A stretch of DNA of 34,058 nucleotides. It comes from Bacilli bacterium. GTDB taxonomy: Bacteria; Bacillota_I; Bacilli_A; RF39; UBA660. The position numbers and the translations under genes were made by a program. Under the pieces are notes generated by a model. The model worked only from the letters and a program-made list of their open reading frames with translations, ran no database searches and was not told the origin of the DNA. Below are positions 14,831-20,850 of this stretch, piece after piece (the stretch's first letter is position 1; each line of letters opens with the position of its first letter). Location of the stretch: positions 1-34,058 of the forward strand of contig JAFXPU010000018.1 in assembly GCA_017527675.1 (NCBI GenBank), written 5' to 3'.

Positions 14831-15040
14831 AGCTTTTACTTCAGGAATTTCGGCTACTATGGCTGCTTCAACGCCCTCTTTTAAAGTAATATCTAAAATG
14901 CCACACATAGCACATGCTCCAACAAATCGAACATAAACAATATTATCTTCATATTTAACGAACTCTATATTTCCACCATCATTAATTAAAAATGGTCTCA
15001 ATTTATCTAATATTTCTTTAATTTTTTCTTCTGTATTCAT
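14813..15040 (-). CDS. NifU C-terminal-domain (Nfu-like) iron-sulfur protein
   Basis: A 75-residue stand-alone NifU-like domain: KLRPFLINDGGNIEFV, then VYVRFVGACAMCGILDITLKEGVE, with the cluster-binding pair C43-x-x-C46. Such proteins (YutI in Bacillus) carry or deliver [4Fe-4S] clusters to client proteins; the ferredoxin in this window would be a plausible client. AGGTGATTAA precedes the ATG. It is convergent with the YutH-like gene; in Bacillus yutH and yutI also lie close together, which gives the neighbour call some weight. Confidence 0.9.
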   Translation of the reverse strand: MNTEEKIKEILDKLRPFLINDGGNIEFVKYEDNIVYVRFVGACAMCGILDITLKEGVEAAIVAEIPEVKAVVNVD

Positions 15041-15094
15041 TTAATCACCTAAAACAATTATATCATATTTTAGGTTTTTTTTAATTAAAAAATG

Positions 15095-15103
15095 TGTTAT
15101 AAT
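15095..15103 (+). promoter_or_regulatory. Extended -10 promoter for the S1-domain gene
   Basis: TGTTATAAT (15095-15103) is a TGn-TATAAT extended -10. The T-rich region upstream has no clear -35. The leader is about 10 nt, with AGGTGG before the ATG. Confidence 0.5.
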
Positions 15104-15120
15104 TTAGGCAGGTGGTATAA

Positions 15121-15498
15121 ATGACTAAATATAAGAAAGGAAGAATTATACGTGGTACAGTAACAGGTATAGAATCATATGGTGCTTTCGTTTCATGCGA
15201 TGAGTATTATAGTGGTTTAATACATATATCTGAAATATCTCATAATTTTGTTAAAAATATAACGGATTATGTTAATGTTGGAGATGTAATATTTGTAGAA
15301 ATCTTAGATGTTGATGAAGAATTAGGACAATTAAAATTAAGTATTAAAAATATTGAATATAAGAAAAAGACAATTATAAAAAGAAAAAAAATAATTGAAA
15401 CAAGTTTAGGATTTACGACATTAGCTTATAAACTTCCTATCTGGATTGAAGAAAGTGTAAAAAATATAACAAGTTTAAAAAATACTATTGACAAATAA
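15121..15498 (+). CDS. S1-domain RNA-binding protein, CvfD/YugI (GSP13) family
   Basis: 125 residues. Residues 5-78 are one S1 domain (KGRIIRGTVTGIESYGAFVS, GLIHISEIS, VNVGDVIFVEILDVDEE, GQLKLSIKN). A basic stretch and a C-terminal segment (LGFTTLAYKLPIWIEESVKN) follow; the LGF.L...LP.WI pattern is typical of the CvfD/YugI family. In streptococci CvfD is a post-transcriptional regulator; YugI is ribosome-associated in Bacillus. The last codons contain the TTGACA -35 of the tRNA promoter. Confidence 0.88.
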   Translation: MTKYKKGRIIRGTVTGIESYGAFVSCDEYYSGLIHISEISHNFVKNITDYVNVGDVIFVEILDVDEELGQLKLSIKNIEYKKKTIIKRKKIIETSLGFTTLAYKLPIWIEESVKNITSLKNTIDK

Positions 15499-15516
15499 TA
15501 TTAATTCTAGTATATT
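15488..15516 (+). promoter_or_regulatory. Sigma-A promoter for the first tRNA array
   Basis: Consensus TTGACA (15488-15493), 17-bp spacer and TATATT (15511-15516). The -35 lies within the final codons of the S1-domain gene; the -10 lies in CTAGTATATT (15507-15516). Confidence 0.75.
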
Positions 15517-15537
15517 TTATATTGTCAATGTTTTTCC

Positions 15538-15614
15538 GGGCGATTAGCTCAGTTGGTTAGAGCACCTGCCTTACAAGCAGGGGGTCACAGGTTCGAGTCC
15601 TGTATCGCCCACCA
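15538..15614 (+). tRNA. tRNA-Val(UAC)
   Basis: Acceptor stem GGGCGAT/ATCGCCC, anticodon TAC in the loop TTACAAG, T-loop GTTCGAGTC, and encoded CCA. First gene of a five-tRNA array. Confidence 0.97.
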
Positions 15615-15622
15615 TTTTATGT

Positions 15623-15698
<76 letters not shown>

Positions 15699-15706
15699 TT
15701 TATTAT

Positions 15707-15790
15707 GGAGGGATAGCGAAGTGGTCAAACGCGGCAGACTGTAAATCTGTTCCTTCGGGTTCCATGGTTCAAATCCATGTCCCTCCACCA
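15707..15790 (+). tRNA. tRNA-Tyr(GUA)
   Basis: Acceptor GGAGGGA/TCCCTCC, anticodon GTA (ACTGTAAAT), a long variable arm (GTTCCTTCGGGTTCC region) as in bacterial tRNA-Tyr, and encoded CCA. Confidence 0.97.
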
Positions 15791-15800
15791 CTTTAGGTAT

Positions 15801-15875
15801 TGCCTCGTAGCCAAGCGGTAAGGCACCACACTTTGACTGTGGCATGCGCTAGTTCGAATCTAGCCGAGGCAGCCA
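15801..15875 (+). tRNA. tRNA-Gln(UUG)
   Basis: Acceptor TGCCTCG/CGAGGCA starting with U1, as is normal for tRNA-Gln; anticodon TTG (loop CTTTGAC); discriminator G; encoded CCA. Confidence 0.96.
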
Positions 15876-15887
15876 CTTATTGTTTAT

Positions 15888-15963
15888 GTTCCGTTAGCTC
15901 AGTCGGTAGAGCATTTGACTTTTAATCAAAGGGTCTGGAGTTCGAATCTCCAACGGGACACCA
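15888..15963 (+). tRNA. tRNA-Lys(UUU)
   Basis: Acceptor GTTCCGT/ACGGGAC with one U-G pair, anticodon TTT (loop CTTTTAA), encoded CCA. Last of the first array, before a strong terminator. Confidence 0.96.
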
Positions 15964-15972
15964 TTTGAAAAT

Positions 15973-16008
15973 AAAAATGAAATACGTTTGTATTTCATTT
16001 TTTGTTTT
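15973..16008 (+). terminator. Terminator after the first tRNA array
   Basis: A 13-bp stem AAAAATGAAATAC (15973-15985) with 15990-16002, a GTTT loop and a T-rich tail. It may also serve the convergent minus-strand RHH gene. Confidence 0.85.
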
Positions 16009-16017
16009 CTTAATTAA

Positions 16018-16188
16018 TTATTTATTGTCTTCTAAGCATGCTTCAATCATACTAATAACTACATTATTAAATGAAGTGTTATTTTCTTGTGCAATTTTCT
16101 CAATTTCTTTAACAAGTTTATCTTTTATGTATAATGACTTATAACTAGCTGTTTCTTTGTGCTTAGTCTTTTTAATTTCAAAACTCAT
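16018..16188 (-). CDS. Small ribbon-helix-helix (CopG/Arc-like) protein
   Basis: A 56-residue reading frame on the minus strand. After a basic start (MSFEIKKTKHKETASY) comes the RHH pattern: a short beta strand KSLYIKDKL, helix VKEIEKIAQENN, turn TSFNN, helix VVISMIEACLED. Such proteins bind DNA as dimers and are often autoregulated antitoxins or plasmid/phage repressors. GGGTGAT lies 5 nt before the ATG. It lies between two tRNA arrays and is divergent from a 62-residue coiled-coil ORF; the AT-rich gap between them holds repeated sequences that could be its operator. No toxin is recognisable. Confidence 0.72.
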   Translation of the reverse strand: MSFEIKKTKHKETASYKSLYIKDKLVKEIEKIAQENNTSFNNVVISMIEACLEDNK

Positions 16189-16293
16189 TGTATCACCCTT
16201 ATAAATATTTTAATATGTTAATAAAATATATAATATATTAGAAAATTCTAGTATATTTTTAAAAAAACTAGTATAATCTTATATGGTGATATT

Positions 16294-16482
16294 ATGAGCA
16301 AATCAGTAGAATATAATGAAAAAATAATTAAAATACAACAAAAGAGAGTAAAAGAATATGAAAAAAAATATCATAGTAAAGATTGTTCTTTTGATGATCT
16401 AAATAACGAAAATATAAAATTATTTAAAAAATATAATAATTTAGAAAAAATAATGAAAGATGAAATGAATGATAACAAGTAA
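16294..16482 (+). CDS. Small coiled-coil protein, unknown function
   Basis: A 62-residue, highly charged helical protein (VEYNEKIIKIQQKRVKEYEKKYHSK, then LNNENIKLFKKYNNLEKIMKDEM) without signal or membrane segment. GGTGAT precedes the ATG, and TATAAT at 16272-16277 provides a -10 without a clear -35. It is divergent from the RHH gene, so the two may be regulated together. I do not recognise a family. Confidence 0.55.
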   Translation: MSKSVEYNEKIIKIQQKRVKEYEKKYHSKDCSFDDLNNENIKLFKKYNNLEKIMKDEMNDNK

Positions 16483-16534
16483 CATATAATTAATATGTAA
16501 AAATGTAAAAAAATAATTTTTTTTAATAAAATAC

Positions 16535-16563
16535 TTGTCAAACCATAAAAAATATTATATAAT
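16535..16563 (+). promoter_or_regulatory. Sigma-A promoter for the second tRNA array
   Basis: TTGTCA (16535-16540), 17-bp spacer and TATAAT (16558-16563), about 30 nt before tRNA-Leu. Confidence 0.75.
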
Positions 16564-16600
16564 GAACTAGTAATTCCGTCAAAGAATTATATAAAAATGT

Positions 16601-16689
16601 GCCTGAGTGGCGAAATTGGTAGACGCACAGGACTTAAAATCCTGCGGGAGTCAAATCCCGTGCCGGTTCAAGTCCGGCCTTAGGCACCA
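16601..16689 (+). tRNA. tRNA-Leu(UAA)
   Basis: Acceptor GCCTGAG/CTTAGGC, anticodon TAA (loop CTTAAAA), long variable arm, encoded CCA; 89 nt. Confidence 0.97.
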
Positions 16690-16700
16690 TATATGTTATT

Positions 16701-16729
16701 AAATTCTATATCTATTGTGTATAGAATTT
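16701..16729 (+). repeat. Inverted repeat in the tRNA-Leu/tRNA-Ser spacer
   Basis: AAATTCTATA (16701-16710) and TATAGAATTT (16720-16729) form a perfect 10-bp stem with a 9-nt loop. No T run follows, so it is not a standard terminator; a processing structure is possible. Confidence 0.6.
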
Positions 16730-16735
16730 ATATTT

Positions 16736-16826
16736 GGAGAAATACCCAAGTCTGGTTGAAGGGACTGGTCTTGAAAACCAGGAGGTCGGCGACGGCGCGG
16801 GGGTTCGAATCCCTCTTTCTCCGCCA
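16736..16826 (+). tRNA. tRNA-Ser(UGA)
   Basis: Acceptor GGAGAAA/TTTCTCC, anticodon TGA (loop CTTGAAA), long variable arm (GTCGGCGACGGCGC region), discriminator G, encoded CCA; 91 nt. Confidence 0.97.
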
Positions 16827-16846
16827 TTTATTATTTTTATTTATAT

Positions 16847-16923
16847 CGCGGGGTGGAGCAGCTTGGTAGCTCGCTGGGCTCATAACCCAGAGGTCATAGG
16901 TTCAAATCCTATCCCCGCAACCA
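16847..16923 (+). tRNA. Initiator tRNA-fMet(CAU)
   Basis: Anticodon CAT. Two initiator marks are visible: an unpaired C1-A72 at the top of the acceptor (CGCGGGG/CCCCGCA) and three G-C pairs in the anticodon stem (TGGGCTCATAACCCA). Encoded CCA. Confidence 0.96.
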
Positions 16924-16926
16924 AAT

Positions 16927-17002
16927 GGTTCCGTGGTGTAGCGGTTATCACGTCTGCCTGTCACGCAGAAGATCGCGAGTTCGATTCTCGTCGGAACCGC
17001 CA
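16927..17002 (+). tRNA. tRNA-Asp(GUC)
   Basis: Acceptor GGTTCCG/CGGAACC, anticodon GTC (loop CTGTCAC), discriminator G as expected for Asp, encoded CCA. Confidence 0.96.
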
Positions 17003-17008
17003 TTTATT

Positions 17009-17084
17009 GGTTCTATAGCTCAGTCGGTAGAGCACAAGACTGAAAATCTTGGTGTCGGTGGTTCAATTCCACCTGGAACCACCA
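17009..17084 (+). tRNA. tRNA-Phe(GAA)
   Basis: Acceptor GGTTCTA/TGGAACC with one U-G pair, anticodon GAA (loop CTGAAAA), encoded CCA. Last of the second array. Confidence 0.96.
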
Positions 17085-17094
17085 TCTGAAAAAC

Positions 17095-17122
17095 AAATCG
17101 AAGTAACTTCGATTTTTTTGTT
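17095..17122 (+). terminator. Terminator after the second tRNA array
   Basis: The stem AAATCGAAG (17095-17103) with CTTCGATTT (17107-17115), loop TAA, is followed by a T run. Confidence 0.8.
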
Positions 17123-17133
17123 TCCTATTGTAT

Positions 17134-17161
17134 AAAAAGGTCAATAATTGTTGACTTTTTT
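17134..17161 (+). terminator. Second terminator-like hairpin carrying the next -35
   Basis: AAAAAGGTCAA (17134-17144) can pair with TTGACTTTTTT (17151-17161) across a 6-nt loop (one G-U pair). Its right arm starts with the TTGACT -35 of the next promoter. Confidence 0.5.
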
Positions 17162-17179
17162 TGAGGTATATTCTATAAT
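17151..17179 (+). promoter_or_regulatory. Sigma-A promoter for the FDENG-repeat operon
   Basis: TTGACT (17151-17156), 17-bp spacer and TATAAT (17174-17179). The leader is short and ends in the AGGAGAGG binding site. Confidence 0.75.
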
Positions 17180-17203
17180 TAGTGTATAGTAGGAGAGGAT
17201 TGA

Positions 17204-17497
17204 ATGAATACAGAAGGTCAAGTTATAAATGTAACAGGTCAAAGTTTCTTAGATGCTGGTGCTAGCTTTGAAGAAATTGGAAATAATCTTATTGAGTACA
17301 TTAATAACATAAAAAAGGAAATGGAAAAATTAAATAGTAGTAAAAATATTCTTTCATCAATTAGATTAGAAAAATCATGCAACAATGTTATTAAGGTTGG
17401 AAAAGATTGCCTTGTAATTGGAGATATTGCTAAAGATATTGGTGCTTCTTATGATGAAATAGATGTTGAAGAACCAAGTATAGGGAGAAATTTATAA
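17204..17497 (+). CDS. Small helical protein, unknown function
   Basis: 97 residues, mostly helical, acidic, without signal peptide or membrane helix. Two long helices (about 14-43, FLDAGASFEEIGNNLIEYIN; and 52-85, IRLEKSCNNVIKVGKDCLVI) with a short link give a WXG100-like hairpin size, but the WXG motif is absent, so that comparison is weak. Two cysteines (C59 and C69) lie in the second helix. It is the first gene of a two-gene operon; its stop overlaps the ATG of the repeat protein (TAATG), suggesting that the two proteins are made in fixed ratio and may interact. Confidence 0.65.
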   Translation: MNTEGQVINVTGQSFLDAGASFEEIGNNLIEYINNIKKEMEKLNSSKNILSSIRLEKSCNNVIKVGKDCLVIGDIAKDIGASYDEIDVEEPSIGRNL

Positions 17498-18510
17498 TGA
17501 ACGAAGAAAATAATTTTGAAATAATTAATACAGAAAATCCAATTGAAAACAAGGTTGATGAATTAAAAGAAGAAATTGATTTAAATAATCTAGATGAAGA
17601 ATTAAAAAATATAGATTTATCTTATGTTAATGATGATACTAATATTGTGGAGCCATCACATGAAAATACTCAAAAGTTATTTGATGATGAAAAACCTAAA
17701 AAAACAAAATATAAGTTTGATGAAAATGGCGTTGTAACATCAGTTTCTAAAAATCCAGAAGAAAAATATGAATTTGATGAAAGAGGATATGTAGTATCTG
17801 TTAACGGTGAAGATGAAATTGAAAAAAAGGCAGATAATGAATCATCACTTTCAAAATACACTTTCGATGAAAACGGTCGTGTGGTATCTGTTAATGGTGA
17901 AGAAGAAATAGAAACAATTTCAGCTCGTGAACCATCACTTCAAAAGTATACTTTTGATGAAAATGGATTAGTTGTTGCTGTTGCAGATGAAAATCAAAAA
18001 TCAAAATACAATTTTGATGAAAATGGTGTAGTAGTTTCTATAAATGACAAAGAAGATACTATTGATGAAAACAATGATATAGTTATGGTTGACTATAATG
18101 AAAAAGTTAAACCGGTTATTGAAGATGGTGTTAGATTTACGTTTGATGAAAACGGCGTAGTAACATCAATTGCTGGTGCTGATGAACCAATTAAAACTGA
18201 AGTTTTATATGATGAAGAAAAGGAAGAAATAGAGTCTCCTACAAATGATTCAGAAAAAGAAAAATCAATAAATATTATTTGTGATTATCGTGAAAAAGTT
18301 AATGCTGAATTTGCAAAAATAAATAAAATAATTGAACTTGCAAAAAAAACGGGAACTTCTAATTCACCATTCGTTGAAGAATCATTTGAAAAAATGAATG
18401 TTTTTAATTTAGTAGATCAAAGATTTAATACAGATTTTGATAATTATCTTGCAGATTTAAATAACAGTGATTTAAATAATGATACAGAATTATCAAATAT
18501 GCAATTTTAA
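17497..18510 (+). CDS. Acidic protein with six FDENG repeats, unknown function
   Basis: 337 residues, very acidic, no signal peptide or membrane segment. After an acidic N-terminus (1-70) come six copies of a unit with consensus KYxFDENGxVxSV, starting at residues 71, 90, 120, 150, 170 and 213. The spacing is variable (19, 30, 30, 20, 43), filled with Glu/Asp/Ser linkers. Each unit looks like a beta-hairpin with a D-E-N-G turn, slightly like the YD repeats of Rhs proteins, but those are large secreted proteins. A separate helical C-terminal domain (about 255-325: INIICDYREKVNAEFAKINK) is repeat-free. I know no family that fits. It is translationally coupled to the upstream helical protein and ended by a terminator. 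Confidence 0.72.
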   Translation: MNEENNFEIINTENPIENKVDELKEEIDLNNLDEELKNIDLSYVNDDTNIVEPSHENTQKLFDDEKPKKTKYKFDENGVVTSVSKNPEEKYEFDERGYVVSVNGEDEIEKKADNESSLSKYTFDENGRVVSVNGEEEIETISAREPSLQKYTFDENGLVVAVADENQKSKYNFDENGVVVSINDKEDTIDENNDIVMVDYNEKVKPVIEDGVRFTFDENGVVTSIAGADEPIKTEVLYDEEKEEIESPTNDSEKEKSINIICDYREKVNAEFAKINKIIELAKKTGTSNSPFVEESFEKMNVFNLVDQRFNTDFDNYLADLNNSDLNNDTELSNMQF

Positions 18511-18529
18511 AAGCCTTAGGGCTTTTTTA
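18509..18529 (+). terminator. Terminator after the FDENG-repeat gene
   Basis: AAAAGCC (18509-18515), TTAG loop, GGCTTTT (18520-18526), continuing in T. The stop codon (18508-18510) is at the base of the stem. Confidence 0.75.
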
Positions 18530-18569
18530 TTTTGTTTTTTTAAGGTATAATGTTTCTTAGGTGATTTAT

Positions 18570-19676
18570 ATGAGTTTAACAGCGGGAATTGTTGGATTAC
18601 CAAATGTTGGTAAATCAACATTATTTAATGCAATAACAAAAAAAAATATATTAGCGGCAAATTATCCTTTTGCAACTATTGAACCAAATGTTGGTGTAGT
18701 AGTTGTACCAGATAATCGCGTTGATAAATTAGATGAGATGTATAAACCTGCATCTTTAGTACGTACAGCTTATGAATTTTATGATATAGCTGGTCTTGTA
18801 AAAGGAGCATCAGCAGGTGAAGGATTAGGTAATAAATTCTTATCTCATATTCGTGAGGTGGATGCAATTGTTGAGGTAGTACGTTGTTATGAAAATACCA
18901 ACATAATCCATGTTGAAAATACAATAGATCCTATTCGTGATATTGAAATAATTGAAGTAGAATTAATATTAGCTGATTTAGAAGTTGTTGATAATCGCTT
19001 AGGTAAAATAGGTAAAAAAGCGCAAATGACTAAAGATAAAGAAGTAAAAATTGAAGCAGATCTTTTAAATAAATTACACGATAATTTAGAAAAGAATATA
19101 TCTGTTCGTGATATTGAACTTACTGAGGATGAAGAAAAATTAATTAAATCATTTAATTTATTAACAGGTAAACCAATTATATATATGGCCAATGTTTCTG
19201 AAGATGATTTAGCTAGTGGTACAAATGAGTATGTTGAAAAGGTTAAGGAATATGCTCATGCAAAGAATGCTGAAGTAATTGTTGTATGCGCTAAAATAGA
19301 AGAAGAATTAAGTTCTTTAGATGATGAAGAAAAAAATGAATTCTTACATGAATTAGGTGTTAAAGAAAGTGGACTTGATCAATTAGTTAAAGCTACATAT
19401 AGTTTATTGGGTTTAAAAACTTTCTTTACAGCTGGTAGTGATGAAGTACGTGCATGGACATTTAAAGATGGTATGAAAGCCCCAGAGTGTGCTGGTATTA
19501 TTCATACTGATTTTGAAAAAGGATTCATTAAAGCTGAGGTTATGAGTTATGACGATCTTGTAAATCTAGGTAGTGAAAAGGCTGTTAAAGAAGCTGGTAA
19601 GATGCGTCTTGAAGGAAAAGAATATTTAGTTCAAGATGGAGATATTTGTTATTTTAGATTTAATAAAACAAATTAG
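18570..19676 (+). CDS. ychF: OBG-family ATPase YchF
   Basis: 368 residues from ATG 18570, close to the usual 366; AGGTGA precedes it. A GTG at 18561 is in frame but overlaps that site. P-loop GLPNVGKST (9-17), switch region NYPFATIEPNVG, DIAGLVKGAS (72-81) and NVSE in place of the GTPase NKxD motif, which is why YchF prefers ATP. The C-terminal TGS domain carries TFFTAGSDEVRAWTFKDG and the standard end (YLVQDGDICYFRFN). It binds ribosomes and acts in translation and stress responses. A TATAAT at 18546-18551 may be its -10; no clear -35 is seen. Confidence 0.96.
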   Translation: MSLTAGIVGLPNVGKSTLFNAITKKNILAANYPFATIEPNVGVVVVPDNRVDKLDEMYKPASLVRTAYEFYDIAGLVKGASAGEGLGNKFLSHIREVDAIVEVVRCYENTNIIHVENTIDPIRDIEIIEVELILADLEVVDNRLGKIGKKAQMTKDKEVKIEADLLNKLHDNLEKNISVRDIELTEDEEKLIKSFNLLTGKPIIYMANVSEDDLASGTNEYVEKVKEYAHAKNAEVIVVCAKIEEELSSLDDEEKNEFLHELGVKESGLDQLVKATYSLLGLKTFFTAGSDEVRAWTFKDGMKAPECAGIIHTDFEKGFIKAEVMSYDDLVNLGSEKAVKEAGKMRLEGKEYLVQDGDICYFRFNKTN

Positions 19677-19712
19677 TTGGCATAACATGTAATAAAATGT
19701 ATAAAAATAGTA

Positions 19713-19741
19713 TTGAAAAAATAAAAAAAATAGTTTATAAT
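19713..19741 (+). promoter_or_regulatory. Sigma-A promoter for rpsF-ssb-rpsR
   Basis: TTGAAA (19713-19718), 17-bp spacer, TATAAT (19736-19741), directly ahead of the S6:S18 leader. Confidence 0.75.
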
Positions 19742-19748
19742 TTAAAAC

Positions 19749-19801
19749 GAGTAATTTAATTACTCCTTGCAAGAAATTGCCAGAAGACCATAAGGAGGTG
19801 T
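19749..19801 (+). ncRNA. S6:S18 ribosomal-protein leader RNA (candidate)
   Basis: An outer stem CTCCTT (19763-19768) pairs with AAGGAG (19792-19797), which is the Shine-Dalgarno sequence of rpsF. Inside lies GCAA-GAAA-TTGC (19769-19780), and an unpaired CAGAAGACCAT (19781-19791) remains on the 3' side. This asymmetric layout matches the known S6:S18 leader, where the S6-S18 complex binds the bulge and blocks rpsF translation. A further hairpin GAGTAA/TTACTC (19749-19765) competes with the outer stem for 19763-19765. The canonical CCG of the bulge is not exact here (GCCAGAAG). Confidence 0.7.
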
Positions 19802-19805
19802 AGAA

Positions 19806-20108
19806 ATGAGAAACTATGAAATTATGTTTATCGTAAGACCTACATTAAGTGAAGAAGAAATTAAAAATGTTGCGGCATCTTTTAAGAATACTTTGGAAAC
19901 TAATGGAAGTAAAGTAACTTCTACTGATGAATGGGGTCAAAAAGCTTTAGCATACGATATGAAAAAAGGTTCAGAAGTATATAAGAGTGGTTATTACTTT
20001 GTATACGAAGTTGAAGCTGAAGATGATAAAGGTGTTAAAGAATTTGATCGTTTAGCAAGAATCAGTGCAGATATTATCAGAAGTTTAGTAATTAGAAAAG
20101 AGGATTAG
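19806..20108 (+). CDS. rpsF: 30S ribosomal protein S6
   Basis: A 100-residue bS6 with the typical start (MRNYEIMFIVRPTLSEEEI) and the DEWGQKALAYDMKK motif. It pairs with S18 on the 30S platform. The order rpsF-ssb-rpsR is the standard one. Its ribosome binding site is part of the leader hairpin, so translation should respond to free S6:S18. Confidence 0.97.
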   Translation: MRNYEIMFIVRPTLSEEEIKNVAASFKNTLETNGSKVTSTDEWGQKALAYDMKKGSEVYKSGYYFVYEVEAEDDKGVKEFDRLARISADIIRSLVIRKED

Positions 20109-20118
20109 GAGGTATATT

Positions 20119-20562
20119 ATGAATAAAGTAATGTTAGTTGGTAGATTAACTGCTAAACCAGAATTAAGATATACTGGTTCTAATACTGCTTTTTTAAGAT
20201 TTACAGTTGCTGTAAATAGACCTTTTGCCAATGCTGAGGGCAAAAGAGAAGCTGATTTTATCAACGTTGTTGCTTGGCGTAAACAAGCAGAAACAATTGC
20301 AAAATTTTTTGATAAGGGAAACCTTATTGGAATTGAAGGAAGATTACAAACAGGAAGTTACGATGATCAAAATGGAAATAAAAGATATACTACTGATGTT
20401 CAGTTAGATAATTTTGAATTTGTTGAAGGCAAAAAAGATGCTCAAGCATCTATTGATTCTGATAGTCCATATAACTATCAAGATGAAGGCGTTTCAGTTC
20501 AAGATGATCCATTTGCTGAATATGGTGATAGTGTTTCAATCGATGATAGCTTCCTAGATTAA
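20119..20562 (+). CDS. ssb: Single-stranded DNA-binding protein
   Basis: 147 residues. The OB fold (1-107) has the family signatures MNKVMLVGRLTAKPELRYT, FLRFTVAVNRPF, DFINVVAWRKQAE and FFDKGNLIGIEGRLQTGSY. The C-terminal tail is acidic, but the protein ends DDSFLD instead of the usual DDDIPF tip; an internal QDDPFAEY lies about 18 residues before the end. The tip normally docks replication and repair partners, so this is worth noting. It is cotranscribed with rpsF and rpsR. Confidence 0.95.
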   Translation: MNKVMLVGRLTAKPELRYTGSNTAFLRFTVAVNRPFANAEGKREADFINVVAWRKQAETIAKFFDKGNLIGIEGRLQTGSYDDQNGNKRYTTDVQLDNFEFVEGKKDAQASIDSDSPYNYQDEGVSVQDDPFAEYGDSVSIDDSFLD

Positions 20563-20578
20563 TAAGGAGGAATTATAA

Positions 20579-20797
20579 ATGGCAGAATTTTATAGAAAAA
20601 AGAAAAAAATTTGTCAAATGTGTGCTGGTAAAGATGTAGATTACAAAAATGTTGAAGTAATCAAAAAATATATAAGTGCTGATAAAGGTAAAATTTTACC
20701 TAGAAGAATTACTGGTGCTTGTGCAAAACATCAAAGATATATTGCAGTTCAAATTAAGAATGCGCGTTTTATGGGATTAGTACCATTTGTTAAATAA
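20579..20797 (+). CDS. rpsR: 30S ribosomal protein S18, zinc-binding form
   Basis: A 72-residue bS18 with C12-x-x-C15 and C48-x-x-H51, a probable zinc site (the C+ form), and the conserved IKKYISADKGKILPRRITG segment. S6 partner and part of the leader's regulatory complex. AAGGAGG lies upstream; a bidirectional terminator follows. Confidence 0.96.
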   Translation: MAEFYRKKKKICQMCAGKDVDYKNVEVIKKYISADKGKILPRRITGACAKHQRYIAVQIKNARFMGLVPFVK

Positions 20798-20814
20798 TTA
20801 TAAAATTGCAAAAT

Positions 20815-20850
20815 AAAAATGTAAGTTAAACTTACATTTTTTTTGTTTTT
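20815..20850 (+). terminator. Bidirectional terminator between rpsR and gpsA
   Basis: A 12-bp stem AAAAATGTAAGT (20815-20826) with 20830-20841, TAA loop, followed by T8-G-T5 on the plus strand and by an A-rich (U on minus) flank on the other. The gpsA stop codon is inside the stem. Confidence 0.85.

Noticed and set aside
16734-17018. An open frame of 94 codons on the plus strand
   Set aside because: It runs through tRNA-Ser, tRNA-fMet, tRNA-Asp and into tRNA-Phe; its peptide is an artefact of the tRNA sequences.
17204-17497. WXG100/ESX-secreted protein
   Set aside because: The length and helical hairpin fit, but the WXG turn and secretion tail are missing and no ESX genes are near.
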